A stretch of 20,997 nucleotides of DNA from JBCCGI01 sp039029355 (GCA_039029355.1 JBCCGI010000115.1:1-20997); one strand, 5' to 3'. Shown: positions 14,209 through 20,997, counted from the first letter of the stretch. Program-made: numbers and translations. Notes: a model not told the origin generated them from the sequence alone.

Positions 14209-16107
14209 CTAGAAGGTGACCGACGCGAGCGTCGAGAAGCTCTGCGTCAACGGGATGTCCCAGATCGCGGCGTAGGCCTGCAGGTGCAGCGTTGCCCCCG
14301 CGAGCGTCGGCACGTCCGGCACCGGATAGGAGAGGTTCGCCGTACCGGTCATCACGCCGGAGTCGGGCACCTGGAACGCCGCGCTGAGGTCGAGCTCCAG
14401 CCCGTAGTAGATCGGCGCGACGACGAGCGGCGCCGGATAGGTGCCGCCGGCCATCGCCATGGCGTAGTTCGCGCCGAAGGGCTTGCCGAGCTCGAGCGTG
14501 GCGTCGAGCGTTCCGCCCGGGCCGGTCGTGGTCGCTTCCAGCGTAGGCCCGATCAGCGCCGCCTGGGCGACGGTCGCCGTACCGCCGGGGCCCTCGACCT
14601 CGGCATCGACCCAGCCGGGCGCGTCGATGGCGCTCGGGACGGCGACCAGGGTGTCGAAGGTCTGCGACTGGATCGTCGCCGGCTTGCCGTCGATGCGCAC
14701 GGCCGTCGCGGTGTCGAGGAACGCGCCCTGGATCGTGACCGCGGGCAGGTCCGCGATCCAGCCGCCGCCCGAGGTGGTGCCCACGATCGGCGGCTGCGGA
14801 TCGCCGGGGACGGCGATCGACCAGCTGCGCTCCTCGGTCATCAGCTCGTCGCGGAGCGCCTCATCGCGCACCAGGTTCGTCTCGTCGACAACGCGCGCGG
14901 TCACGGTGTAGAGGCCCGGACCGAGGGGCAGCGTGGACACGTCGAGCGTCTCCGCCGTCGCGCCGCCGATCGGCGCGCCGTCGAGCAGCCAGGTCACGTC
15001 GAGCGAGTGGTTGACCGGGTCGATCGGGTCGACGAACAGCACCGCGTCGTCGAAGTACGTGCCCGCCGGCGTGGCGTCGTCGATCGGGTCGACCACGCGG
15101 TAGAGCTCGAAGATCAGCTGCTCGGCGTTGATCTGCTCGAACGGCCGGTCGAGGTTGCGCATCTTCGAGTTCGAGGTCGGGCGGTAGACGCCGAGCTTCG
15201 AGTACGTCGCGCCCTCGAAGGTGTTGACGTTGGGCTCGCCGAGCCACGCGAACCACTTGGTCTGCTGGCTCGCCATCTGGCCCGAGTTGAAGATGCTGAC
15301 GTTCTTCGCCGCGGGCTCGGGGCCCTGGTAGGTCGTCGGGCCGCCGTAGTCGTACTCGTCGGCGAGGTCTCCCAGCGAGTGCCCCAGCTCGTGCAGCGCG
15401 ATCTCGATGGAGGAGAAGTTGTTGCCCGAGAGCGTCGCCAGGTCGGCGGTGCTGTAGCCCGCGCCGCCGTACTTGGTCGAGTTCGCGATGGCCAGGACCT
15501 GGTCGCTGCCGGGGGCCTTCGCGGCCTGCGCTCCGGCCTTGCCGACGTTCACGCACAGCAGGCGCTCGATGCCGCTGCACCAGAACTCCATGTCGAGCGC
15601 GGTGTCCTTCTGGATGCCCTGGAAGGGGTCGTTGTCGACGCCGGACTCGTTCGAGATCACGTCGACGCGGTGCACGTTGAAGTAGGACTGGTAGTCGTCG
15701 AACGGGTGGTCGGCCAGCATCACCGGCCAGATCGCGTTGACGTGCGCGGCGTACGCGCCCATCTGTCCGGCGGTGTAGCCGTCGCCGACGATCACGAGGT
15801 CGAGTCGGTTCAGCGTGGGCCCGTTGTCGAGCAGCGTGACGACGTTCGTGCCGTCGGGCGTGGGCGTGCCGACGCCGGCGCCCGGGGCGTGGGTGCCGAG
15901 CAGCGGGTCGGCGCTGTCGACCCGCACGCGTCCGCCGCGCAGCCGGCCGCTGCCGTCGAGCCAGTCGTAGTAGACCCAGCCGTCGTCGCGCGGCCCGGCT
16001 TCGCCGGCGTGGGCGTGCGGGCCGGCGCCCGGGTGGGTGTGGAGCGGCGGCGTAGCGCCGTCCTGAAGCGACGGCGCGGCAAGGGCGAGGAGCAGGGCTG
16101 CGTGCAT
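14209..16107 (-). CDS. Secreted M64-family (IgA peptidase type) zinc metallopeptidase
   Basis: A 632-aa exported zinc peptidase. The active-site motif is HELGHSLGDLADEY (His239, Glu240, His243, and the Asp/Glu-Tyr after it), diagnostic of MEROPS family M64. Around it are family strands such as LNRLDLVIVGDGYTAGQM, DDYQSYFNVHRVDVISNESG and ERLLCVNVGKAG. The ATG at 16107 gives a plain signal peptide (MHAALLLALAAPSLQDG), then a His-rich stretch (HTHPGAGPHAHAG). GTG 16146 is an in-frame alternative adding 13 residues; neither start has a good ribosome site. After the catalytic domain come Ig-like segments (LDVTWLLDGAPIGG, GLYTVTARVVD) and an IPT-like part (VTIQGAFLDTATAVRID). The last 108 residues are the module shared with two other proteins in this window. 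It heads an apparent operon with the DUF1553 and DUF1501 genes. Confidence 0.9.
   Translation of the reverse strand: MHAALLLALAAPSLQDGATPPLHTHPGAGPHAHAGEAGPRDDGWVYYDWLDGSGRLRGGRVRVDSADPLLGTHAPGAGVGTPTPDGTNVVTLLDNGPTLNRLDLVIVGDGYTAGQMGAYAAHVNAIWPVMLADHPFDDYQSYFNVHRVDVISNESGVDNDPFQGIQKDTALDMEFWCSGIERLLCVNVGKAGAQAAKAPGSDQVLAIANSTKYGGAGYSTADLATLSGNNFSSIEIALHELGHSLGDLADEYDYGGPTTYQGPEPAAKNVSIFNSGQMASQQTKWFAWLGEPNVNTFEGATYSKLGVYRPTSNSKMRNLDRPFEQINAEQLIFELYRVVDPIDDATPAGTYFDDAVLFVDPIDPVNHSLDVTWLLDGAPIGGATAETLDVSTLPLGPGLYTVTARVVDETNLVRDEALRDELMTEERSWSIAVPGDPQPPIVGTTSGGGWIADLPAVTIQGAFLDTATAVRIDGKPATIQSQTFDTLVAVPSAIDAPGWVDAEVEGPGGTATVAQAALIGPTLEATTTGPGGTLDATLELGKPFGANYAMAMAGGTYPAPLVVAPIYYGLELDLSAAFQVPDSGVMTGTANLSYPVPDVPTLAGATLHLQAYAAIWDIPLTQSFSTLASVTF
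14212..14535 (-). other. Shared C-terminal module, copy in the M64 peptidase
   Basis: The last 108 residues of the peptidase, from a Thr/Gly-rich joint to the end LAGATLHLQAYAAIWDIPLT...ASVTF. It matches in length and closing pattern the end of the beta-helix protein at 2338-2661, and more loosely the end of the amidase. Confidence 0.55.
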
Positions 16108-16174
16108 TTGGGCGATCGGGTTCCGGTTCTCGTGTGGCCGAGTCACCTCTAGCCTAACCCGCCGCGAATCCCGT

Positions 16175-16192
16175 GGGGCCTCCGGAGGCCCC
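16175..16192 (-). terminator. Perfect 18-bp palindrome after mqnE, possible terminator hairpin
   Basis: GGGGCCTCCGGAGGCCCC is a perfect palindrome 8 bases past the mqnE stop, in the short gap before the M64 gene. It can form a very stable hairpin on either strand, but no T run follows on the minus strand. It could therefore be a terminator without a U tract, a 3'-end stabiliser or a binding site. Confidence 0.45.
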
Positions 16193-16200
16193 CGCCATTC

Positions 16201-17379
16201 TCAGGCTCCCGAGCCCGCGCCGACCCGCACCGGGGCCTTGGCGCCGACCGGGGCGCGCTCCTCGTCCGCCGACCACACGACGTTGTAGAGCGTGTCGCGC
16301 TCGACCGGGATGCGACCGGCGTCGCGGATGGCCTGCACCAGCTCCTCGCGCGCCGTGCGCTGCGGAGTCGTGGCCCCGGCGTCGTGGTAGATGCGCTCCT
16401 CGACCACCGTGCCGTCGACGTCGTCGGCACCGAAGCTCAGGCAGGCCTGGGCCACGCCGAGCTCCATAAGAATCCAGTAAGCCTTCACGTGGTCGATGTT
16501 GTCGAGCAGCAGACGCGCGACCGCCATCTCGCGCAGCTCGCCCGCGGCCGTCGGACCCGGCAGGTGCGACCACTCGTTGTTCTCGGGGTGGAACGACAGC
16601 GGGATGTAGGTCTGGAAGCCGCCGGTCTCGTCCTGCAGCAGGCGCAGGCGGTCGAGGTGGTCGACCTTCTCCTCGATCGTCTCCATGTGCCCGTGCAGCA
16701 TGGTGCAGTTCGAGCGCAGCCCTGCGCGGTGCACCTCGCGCGCGGTCGCGAGCCACTCCTCGCCCGACATCTTCAGATGGTAGCCCGCGTCGCGGATGCG
16801 CTCGGCGAAGACCTCGGCGCCGCCGCCGGGGCAGGAGTCGAGGCCGGCCTCCTTGAGCTCGTGCAGCACCTCGGGCAGCGGCTTCTTGGCGACGCGCCGG
16901 ATCTGGTCGAGCTCGACCATCGTGAAGGCCTTCACGTGGATGCCCGGCCGCGCGGCCTTCACGGCGCGCAGGAGGTCGAGGTAGTAGTCGTACGGGATGC
17001 GCGGCCACACGCCGGCGACCATGTGCACCTCGGTGACCGGCTCGTCGAGGTGGGCGGTGATCTTCTGCGCGGCCTGCTCCGGCGTCAGCTGGTATCCGCC
17101 CTCCTGACCCGGCAGGCGGTCGAAGGAGCAGAAGGAGCAGAACTTGTTGCAGTAGTTCGTGTAGTTGATGTGCTGGTTGACGTTGAAGTACGCCAGGTCG
17201 CCGTGCATGCGCTCGCGCATGTGGTTCGCCAGGGCGCCCACAACGTGCAGGTCGGGCGCGCCGTAGAGCGCCTCGCCGTCGGCGCGCGACAGGCGCGTCC
17301 CCGCGAAGACCTTGTCGGCGATCGCGCCCAGGCCGGCCGCCTGCGCGCGGCGCGCCAGGTGCTCCTGGGCGCGGCTCAC
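16201..17379 (-). CDS. mqnE: Aminofutalosine synthase MqnE (radical SAM)
   Basis: A radical-SAM enzyme (392 aa) that joins 3-enolpyruvoyl-benzoate, the MqnA product, to the adenosyl part of SAM to give aminodeoxyfutalosine. The iron-sulfur motif is Cys77-x3-Cys81-x2-Cys84 (NYTNYCNKFCSFCSF). It is followed by family stretches VTEVHMVAGVWPRIPYDYYL, HVKAFTMVELDQIRRVAKKP, GAGL/GLDSCPGGGAEVFAERIRD in the substrate region, LHGHMETIEEKVDHL and the ending SFGADDVDGTVVEERIYHDAG. GTG 17379 is chosen because AGGAGG lies 7 bases upstream (17387-17392) and the GTG overlaps the mqnC TGA by four bases (GTGA). The longer open frame back to 18141 is shadow of mqnC. The pairing with mqnC separates it from the related CofH-type proteins. 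Confidence 0.93.
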   Translation of the reverse strand: MSRAQEHLARRAQAAGLGAIADKVFAGTRLSRADGEALYGAPDLHVVGALANHMRERMHGDLAYFNVNQHINYTNYCNKFCSFCSFDRLPGQEGGYQLTPEQAAQKITAHLDEPVTEVHMVAGVWPRIPYDYYLDLLRAVKAARPGIHVKAFTMVELDQIRRVAKKPLPEVLHELKEAGLDSCPGGGAEVFAERIRDAGYHLKMSGEEWLATAREVHRAGLRSNCTMLHGHMETIEEKVDHLDRLRLLQDETGGFQTYIPLSFHPENNEWSHLPGPTAAGELREMAVARLLLDNIDHVKAYWILMELGVAQACLSFGADDVDGTVVEERIYHDAGATTPQRTAREELVQAIRDAGRIPVERDTLYNVVWSADEERAPVGAKAPVRVGAGSGA

Positions 17380-18581
17380 GCGGCGGCCTCCTCGCGGCTT
17401 GCGGGCGACGGCGGAGCGTCGTGACGCTCGTCGTCGATGCCGTACCAGCTGTTGCGGCGGCGCGGCTCGTAGCCGGCGCCGCGGATCATGCGCTCGATGG
17501 TCTGGATCGACTCGAGGTGGAAGCAGCCCGCGGCGCTCACGACGTTCTCCTCGATCATCGTGCCGCCGAAGTCGTTGGCGCCGTAGCCGAGGCTGATCTG
17601 CGAGACCTTCATGCCCTGCGTGACGTAGCTGGTCTGCAGGTTGTCGAAGTTGTCGAGGAACACCCGCGCGACAGCGAGCACGCGCAGGTAGAGCGCGTGG
17701 GTCGTGCGCGGCGGGAACAGGTGCTCGGCGGGCACGCCGTCGGGCTGCATGTTCCAGGTGATGAAGGCGGTGAAGCCGCCGGTCTGGTCCTGCAGGCCGC
17801 GGAGGCGTGCCAGGTGCTCGATCCGCTCGGCCGGCGTCTCGACGTGCCCGTACATCATCGTGCCCGAGCTGCGCAGCCCGGCCTCGTGGATGGCGCGGTG
17901 CACGTCGAGCCAGCGCTGGGTCTTCATCTTCCGCGGGGCGATGATCTTGCGCACGCGCTCGACCAGCAGCTCGGCGCCGGCGCCGGGGACGCTGCCCAGA
18001 CCGGCCTGCTTGAGGTCGCGCAGGACCTCGGCGACCGGGCGCTTGTCGAGCTTGGCGAGGTGATCGAGCTCGGGCGCCGACAGCGCGTGTGCGTTCACCT
18101 GGGGGAAGCGCGTGCGCAGGTCGGAGAGGAGCTCGCACCACCAGTCGGTCTTGATGCGCGGGTGGTGCCCGCCCTGGATCAGGATCTGGCGCCCGCCCAG
18201 CTCGGCGGTCTCGCGCACCTTCTCGACGATCTCCTCGCGCGGCAGCACGTAGACCTCGGGGTCACCGGGCCGGCGGTAGAAGGCGCAGAAGCCGCAGTCG
18301 ACGACACAGGCGTTGGTCGGGTTGATGTTGCGGTCGACGATGTACGTGACGGTGGGCTCGGGATGCTTGCGCCGGCGCACCAGGGTCGCGAGGTAGCCCA
18401 GCGTCGTCAGGTCGGCGTGGTCGTGCAGCAGCAGAGCCTCGGCGGGGGAAATGCGCTCCGCCGCCTCGACCTTCGCGGTGATCCGCGCCAGCTCGTCCGC
18501 GCGCGGCCCACGGCGGGCCTCGGAGGCCATCGGGGCCTGCCAGGGGAGGGGCTCGGTCGACGTCTGGGCCGGAGTTTGCAT
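17376..18581 (-). CDS. mqnC: Cyclic dehypoxanthinyl futalosine synthase MqnC (radical SAM)
   Basis: A radical-SAM enzyme (401 aa) that cyclises dehypoxanthinyl futalosine, a later step of the futalosine menaquinone pathway. The cluster motif is Cys92-x3-Cys96-x2-Cys99 (NACVVDCGFCAFYRR). Other family stretches are VTYIVDRNINPTN, LIQGGHHPRIKTDWW, VNAHALSAPELDHLAKL, GLGSVPGAGAELLVERVR, MMYGHVETPAERIEHLARLR and the ending QISLGYGANDFGGTMIEENV. ATG 18581 is chosen because the open frame behind it runs into shadow sequence and a TATACT box stands 8 bases before it. There is no ribosome binding site between box and ATG, so a leaderless message is likely. The first 30 residues are a Pro/Thr/Ala-rich extension before the conserved part. 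The gene leads a two-gene unit with mqnE and is divergent from a cupredoxin gene. Confidence 0.93.
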   Translation of the reverse strand: MQTPAQTSTEPLPWQAPMASEARRGPRADELARITAKVEAAERISPAEALLLHDHADLTTLGYLATLVRRRKHPEPTVTYIVDRNINPTNACVVDCGFCAFYRRPGDPEVYVLPREEIVEKVRETAELGGRQILIQGGHHPRIKTDWWCELLSDLRTRFPQVNAHALSAPELDHLAKLDKRPVAEVLRDLKQAGLGSVPGAGAELLVERVRKIIAPRKMKTQRWLDVHRAIHEAGLRSSGTMMYGHVETPAERIEHLARLRGLQDQTGGFTAFITWNMQPDGVPAEHLFPPRTTHALYLRVLAVARVFLDNFDNLQTSYVTQGMKVSQISLGYGANDFGGTMIEENVVSAAGCFHLESIQTIERMIRGAGYEPRRRNSWYGIDDERHDAPPSPASREEAAA

Positions 18582-18589
18582 ACGAAGCC

Positions 18590-18595
18590 AGTATA
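18590..18595 (-). promoter_or_regulatory. Candidate -10 box of the mqnCE promoter (leaderless)
   Basis: TATACT on the minus strand matches TATAAT at five of six positions and ends 8 bases before the mqnC ATG. Transcription would start at or next to the ATG. No good -35 hexamer is visible, but an inverted repeat (18609-18622) lies where one would be. Confidence 0.5.
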
Positions 18596-18608
18596 GGACC
18601 GTCCGCCT

Positions 18609-18622
18609 CACTGGCTCCAGTG
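18609..18622. promoter_or_regulatory. Inverted repeat CACTGG-ct-CCAGTG, candidate operator
   Basis: A perfect 6-bp inverted repeat with a 2-base centre, 13 bases upstream of the TATACT box of mqnC, within the 183-base gap between mqnC and the divergent cupredoxin gene. The size and position fit the binding site of a dimeric regulator, which could control mqnCE or both directions. The rest of the gap shows only the AAGGAG ribosome site of the plus-strand gene. Confidence 0.4.
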
Positions 18623-18764
18623 CGCAATCGACGCGAGTGGGGCAGACTTCGGCCTCCGCGGCCCCTTCAGGCGCGATTCTGGCCGTGAGCTGGTGCGGGG
18701 GCCCGGATAGGATGCGCTGGCCGGGACGCCGCCCGGCGCCTTCCGCACTTCTAAGGAGTCTCCG

Positions 18765-19703
18765 GTGGAACGACAGTTCTCGGTCTGGGCCGCTCCCGGC
18801 CTGGTTCTCTTCCTCACCATCCTCTGCTTCTTCTTCGGCCACGCCCCCGGCGCCGGACGCGCCTCGCAGTCCGAGGTCGCCCGGGCCGAGGAGCCCGACG
18901 AGCCCGCGTCCGCCCCGGCGCCGCGGCCCGCGGCCCCGAGCACTTCCAAGCCCGCCCCGGCCCCGCCGCCGAAGGTCGAGCCCAAGCCGGAGCCCGAGCC
19001 GAAGCCCGAGCCCCCGAAGGTCGAGGAGAAGCCCGCGACGATCGAGAAGACCGGCGACGGCCCCACCGGCACGGTCGTGGGGCGCATCCTGTTCGACGGC
19101 AAGCGCCCGGCGCCGAAGGCCGACATCGCCATCAAGCCCGAGCAGGCGACCACCTGCTGCCAGGACAGCATGGACCGCGCGGACCGGTCGCTCCTGATCG
19201 GCCCCGAGGGCGGGGTGTCGAACATCGTCGTCACCGTGAAGGCGAAGTCCGCCGAGGCCGACGGCAGCGGCCAGGTCATCGAGATGGACCAGCGCTGCTG
19301 CCGCTTCGAGCCGCACGTGCTGCTCGTGCCCCAGGGCGCCACGATCCGCTACAAGAACTCCGACAACACCAACCACAACGTGCACATCAACGCGCGCAAG
19401 AACCCCAAGCCGAACGACAACGTCGCGGCGGGGTCGAGCCGCGACGTCGAGGTCACGCGCGACGAGGAGTTCAAGGTCACCTGCGACATCCACCCGTGGA
19501 TGGGCTGCTACGTCGTGGTTGCCAAGTACGACACGGCGGCGCTGACCGGCGCCGACGGCCGCTTCGAGATTCCCAACGTGCCGCCCGGCGAGTACGCGGT
19601 CGAGATCTGGGGCGAGTCGGTCAAGTCGGCGAAGAAGAAGCTGCGCGTCCAGGTCGAGGCGGGCGCGACGACTACCGTCGAGTACCAGGTCGAGGCGAAG
19701 TAG
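18765..19703 (+). CDS. Membrane-anchored or secreted cupredoxin-like protein with CarboxypepD-reg-like domain
   Basis: A 312-aa exported protein, probably a copper-binding electron carrier or sensor. GTG 18765 has AAGGAG 6 bases upstream (18753-18758). Residues 8-24 are a hydrophobic helix (signal or anchor), followed by a Pro/Glu/Lys-rich linker (about 45-92, with PEPEPKPEP repeats) that would reach out from the membrane. The cupredoxin part has GTVVGRILFDGKRP, CRFEPHVLLVPQGATIRYKN, and possible type-1 copper ligands His204/His207 (NTNHNVH), Cys240, His243 and Met246 (CDIHPWM). Its tail, DGRFEIPNVPPGEYAVEIWG, is carboxypeptidase-regulatory-like. Proteins with this CDxHPWM pattern are common in planctomycetes. 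Two Cys-Cys pairs (131-132 and 178-179) are unusual additions. It is divergent from mqnCE and 66 bases upstream of glyS. Copper binding is inferred, not proven. Confidence 0.82.
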   Translation: MERQFSVWAAPGLVLFLTILCFFFGHAPGAGRASQSEVARAEEPDEPASAPAPRPAAPSTSKPAPAPPPKVEPKPEPEPKPEPPKVEEKPATIEKTGDGPTGTVVGRILFDGKRPAPKADIAIKPEQATTCCQDSMDRADRSLLIGPEGGVSNIVVTVKAKSAEADGSGQVIEMDQRCCRFEPHVLLVPQGATIRYKNSDNTNHNVHINARKNPKPNDNVAAGSSRDVEVTRDEEFKVTCDIHPWMGCYVVVAKYDTAALTGADGRFEIPNVPPGEYAVEIWGESVKSAKKKLRVQVEAGATTTVEYQVEAK

Positions 19704-19755
19704 GGCTCCGAGCAAGGGACCCGCCGAAACCCCTTCCCGCCTAGGGCCGCAACAC

Positions 19756-19761
19756 TAGACT
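19756..19761 (+). promoter_or_regulatory. Candidate -10 box of the glyS promoter (leaderless)
   Basis: TAGACT ends 8 bases before the glyS ATG, the same spacing as TATACT before mqnC. The 8 bases between hold no ribosome site. Both fit the TANNNT pattern linked to leaderless genes in other bacteria. Confidence 0.4.
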
Positions 19762-19769
19762 CCGACGCC

Positions 19770-20997
19770 ATGGCCAAGCCGAAACCCTCCCCGATGGACA
19801 CGATCGTCTCCCTTTGCAAGCGCAGGGGATTCATCTTCCAGGCCTCCGAGATCTACGGCGGCATCGGCAACACGTACGACTACGGGCCGCTCGGCGTCGA
19901 GCTCAAGCGGCGCGTCAAGGAGGCGTGGTGGACGCGGACCGTCACCGAACGCCCGGACGTGGTGGGGCTGGACTCGGCCATCCTGCAGAACCCCAAGGTG
20001 TGGGAGGTCTCGGGCCACGTCGGCGGCTTCACGGACCCGATGGTCGACTGCAAGACCTGCAAGGGCCGCTTCCGCGCTGACAAGCTCGAGGACGCGCGCT
20101 GCCCCGAGAAGCCCTCGAAGATCCCGGGGCAGTGCCACGGCGAGCTGACCGAGCCGCGCTCGTTCAACCTGATGTTCAAGACCAACGTCGGGCCGGTCGA
20201 GACGTCGAGCTCGGTCGCGTACCTGCGCCCCGAGACGGCCCAGGGGATCTTCCTCAACTTCCTCAACGTGATGAACAGCGCGCGGATGAAGCCGCCGTTT
20301 GGGATCGCGCAGATCGGCAAGTCGTTCCGAAACGAGATCACGCCCGGCAACTTCGTGTTCCGCACGCGCGAGTTCGAACAGGGCGAGATGGAGTTCTTCG
20401 TGCCGCCGGCCGAGGAGCAGAAGTGGTACGACTTCTGGCGCGACGAGCGCTTCAGCTGGTACACCGACTTCGGGATCCGGTCCGAGAAGCTGCGGCGCCG
20501 CGAGCACGACGCCGCCGAGCTGGCGCACTACTCGACCGCGACCTGTGACGTCGAGTACGAGTACCCCTTCGGCTGGGGCGAGCTCGAGGGCATCGCCTGC
20601 CGCACGGACTTCGACCTCAAGCGACACTCGGAGGCGTCCGGCACGCGGCTCGAGTTCTTCGACCCGCAGACCAAGGAGCACTACATGCCGTACGTGATCG
20701 AGCCCGCGGGCGGGATCGATCGCATGGCGCTGACCTTCCTCATCGATGCCTACGAGGAGGAGCAGCTGGAGAAGGACACCCGCAGCGTCCTGCGCTTCCA
20801 CCCGCAGATTGCGCCGACGACGGTGGCGGTCTTCCCGCTCGTGAAGAAGGACGGCATGCCCGAGAAGGCCCAGGAGATCGGCCAGGAGCTGCGCCGCAGC
20901 GGCTTCACGACCTTCTACGACGAGAAGGGCGCGATCGGCCGCCGCTACCGCCGCCAGGACGAGGTCGGCACGCCGTACTGCGTGACGGTCGACGGCA
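19770..20997 (+). CDS. glyS: Glycyl-tRNA synthetase, single-chain class II type (3' partial)
   Basis: Attaches glycine to tRNA-Gly (cytoplasmic, essential). The frame runs open from ATG 19770 to the window end (409 codons), so the rest of the anticodon-binding domain is missing. It is the eukaryote/archaea-like dimeric form, not the split GlyQ/GlyS form. Evidence: the opening IVSLCKRRGFIFQASEIYGG followed by GNTYDYGPLGVELKRRVKE, a Cys-rich insert (DCKTCKGRFRAD), EPRSFNLMFKTNVGP, YLRPETAQGIFLNFLNVMNS, class II motif 2 FRNEITPGNFVFRTREFEQG with EMEFF, motif 3 region VIEPAGGIDRMALTFL, and the start of the anticodon domain (LRFHPQIAPTTVAVFPLVKK). It follows the cupredoxin gene by 66 bases and has no clear ribosome site. 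Confidence 0.95.
   Translation, partial: MAKPKPSPMDTIVSLCKRRGFIFQASEIYGGIGNTYDYGPLGVELKRRVKEAWWTRTVTERPDVVGLDSAILQNPKVWEVSGHVGGFTDPMVDCKTCKGRFRADKLEDARCPEKPSKIPGQCHGELTEPRSFNLMFKTNVGPVETSSSVAYLRPETAQGIFLNFLNVMNSARMKPPFGIAQIGKSFRNEITPGNFVFRTREFEQGEMEFFVPPAEEQKWYDFWRDERFSWYTDFGIRSEKLRRREHDAAELAHYSTATCDVEYEYPFGWGELEGIACRTDFDLKRHSEASGTRLEFFDPQTKEHYMPYVIEPAGGIDRMALTFLIDAYEEEQLEKDTRSVLRFHPQIAPTTVAVFPLVKKDGMPEKAQEIGQELRRSGFTTFYDEKGAIGRRYRRQDEVGTPYCVTVDG

Noticed and set aside
14056..16152. Long open frame (698 codons) on the plus strand opposite the M64 peptidase
   Set aside because: Repetitive Arg/Val/Asp/Gly translation typical of an antisense frame; the minus strand carries clear peptidase motifs.
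18608..19342. Minus-strand frame opposite the cupredoxin gene
   Set aside because: Shadow of the plus-strand gene, which has a ribosome site, signal helix and copper-site pattern.
18582..19715. Upstream extension of the mqnC frame to 19715
   Set aside because: It overlaps the cupredoxin gene on the other strand and lacks radical-SAM content; ATG 18581 with the TATACT box fits better.
1..20997. CRISPR array, insertion sequence, prophage or integrase
   Set aside because: No spaced direct repeats, terminal inverted repeats with transposase, or phage genes seen; composition looks even throughout.

Overview
The window is GC-rich, tightly packed bacterial DNA that most resembles a Planctomycetota chromosome. 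The main support is an adjacent pair of genes typical of that phylum: a PSCyt1/DUF1549/DUF1553 cytochrome-type protein and a Tat-exported DUF1501 protein. Further support comes from the futalosine menaquinone genes, several secreted proteins that share one C-terminal module, and a cupredoxin/carboxypeptidase-regulatory protein of a kind common in planctomycetes. A finer placement is not possible from the sequence alone. There is no sign of plasmid, phage, IS or CRISPR content; the region reads as core chromosome with some lineage-specific genes.

Layout. (1) 1-2664, plus strand: the 3' part of a secreted N-acetylmuramoyl-L-alanine amidase with extra C-terminal domains, then a secreted right-handed beta-helix protein. 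(2) 2670-7237, minus strand: mqnA (chorismate dehydratase), a 61-aa zinc-ribbon membrane protein and both subunits of a type IIB topoisomerase (Topo VI B then A), apparently one transcription unit, followed by a small putative lipoprotein with its own ribosome binding site. (3) 7248-8887, plus strand: a COG1092-like methyltransferase and an RluA-family pseudouridine synthase with overlapping stop and start; the methyltransferase and mqnA start head to head with almost no space between them. (4) 8888-9289: non-coding, with a strong terminator hairpin for the plus strand and another hairpin for the minus strand. (5) 9290-16107, minus strand: a PPC-domain lipoprotein, then an apparent operon of M64 metallopeptidase, PSCyt1/DUF1553 protein and DUF1501 protein. 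(6) 16201-18581, minus strand: mqnC-mqnE, the two radical-SAM enzymes of the futalosine pathway. (7) 18765-20997, plus strand: the cupredoxin-like protein and the 5' part of a single-chain glycyl-tRNA synthetase, cut by the window end.

How the genes fit together: MqnA, MqnE and MqnC are three of the four core futalosine enzymes (the nucleosidase step and MqnD are not in the window), so respiration through menaquinone is implied. They lie in two separate places, one joined to the Topo VI genes and one divergent from a probable copper electron carrier. The export theme is strong: amidase, beta-helix protein, M64 peptidase, DUF1553 and DUF1501 proteins, two lipoproteins and the cupredoxin are all predicted to leave the cytoplasm, and three of them end in a similar module. 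Translational coupling is common (TGATG twice, GTGA twice, one 8-nt overlap). The most notable content is the complete bacterial Topo VI pair with lysine-rich N-terminal tails.
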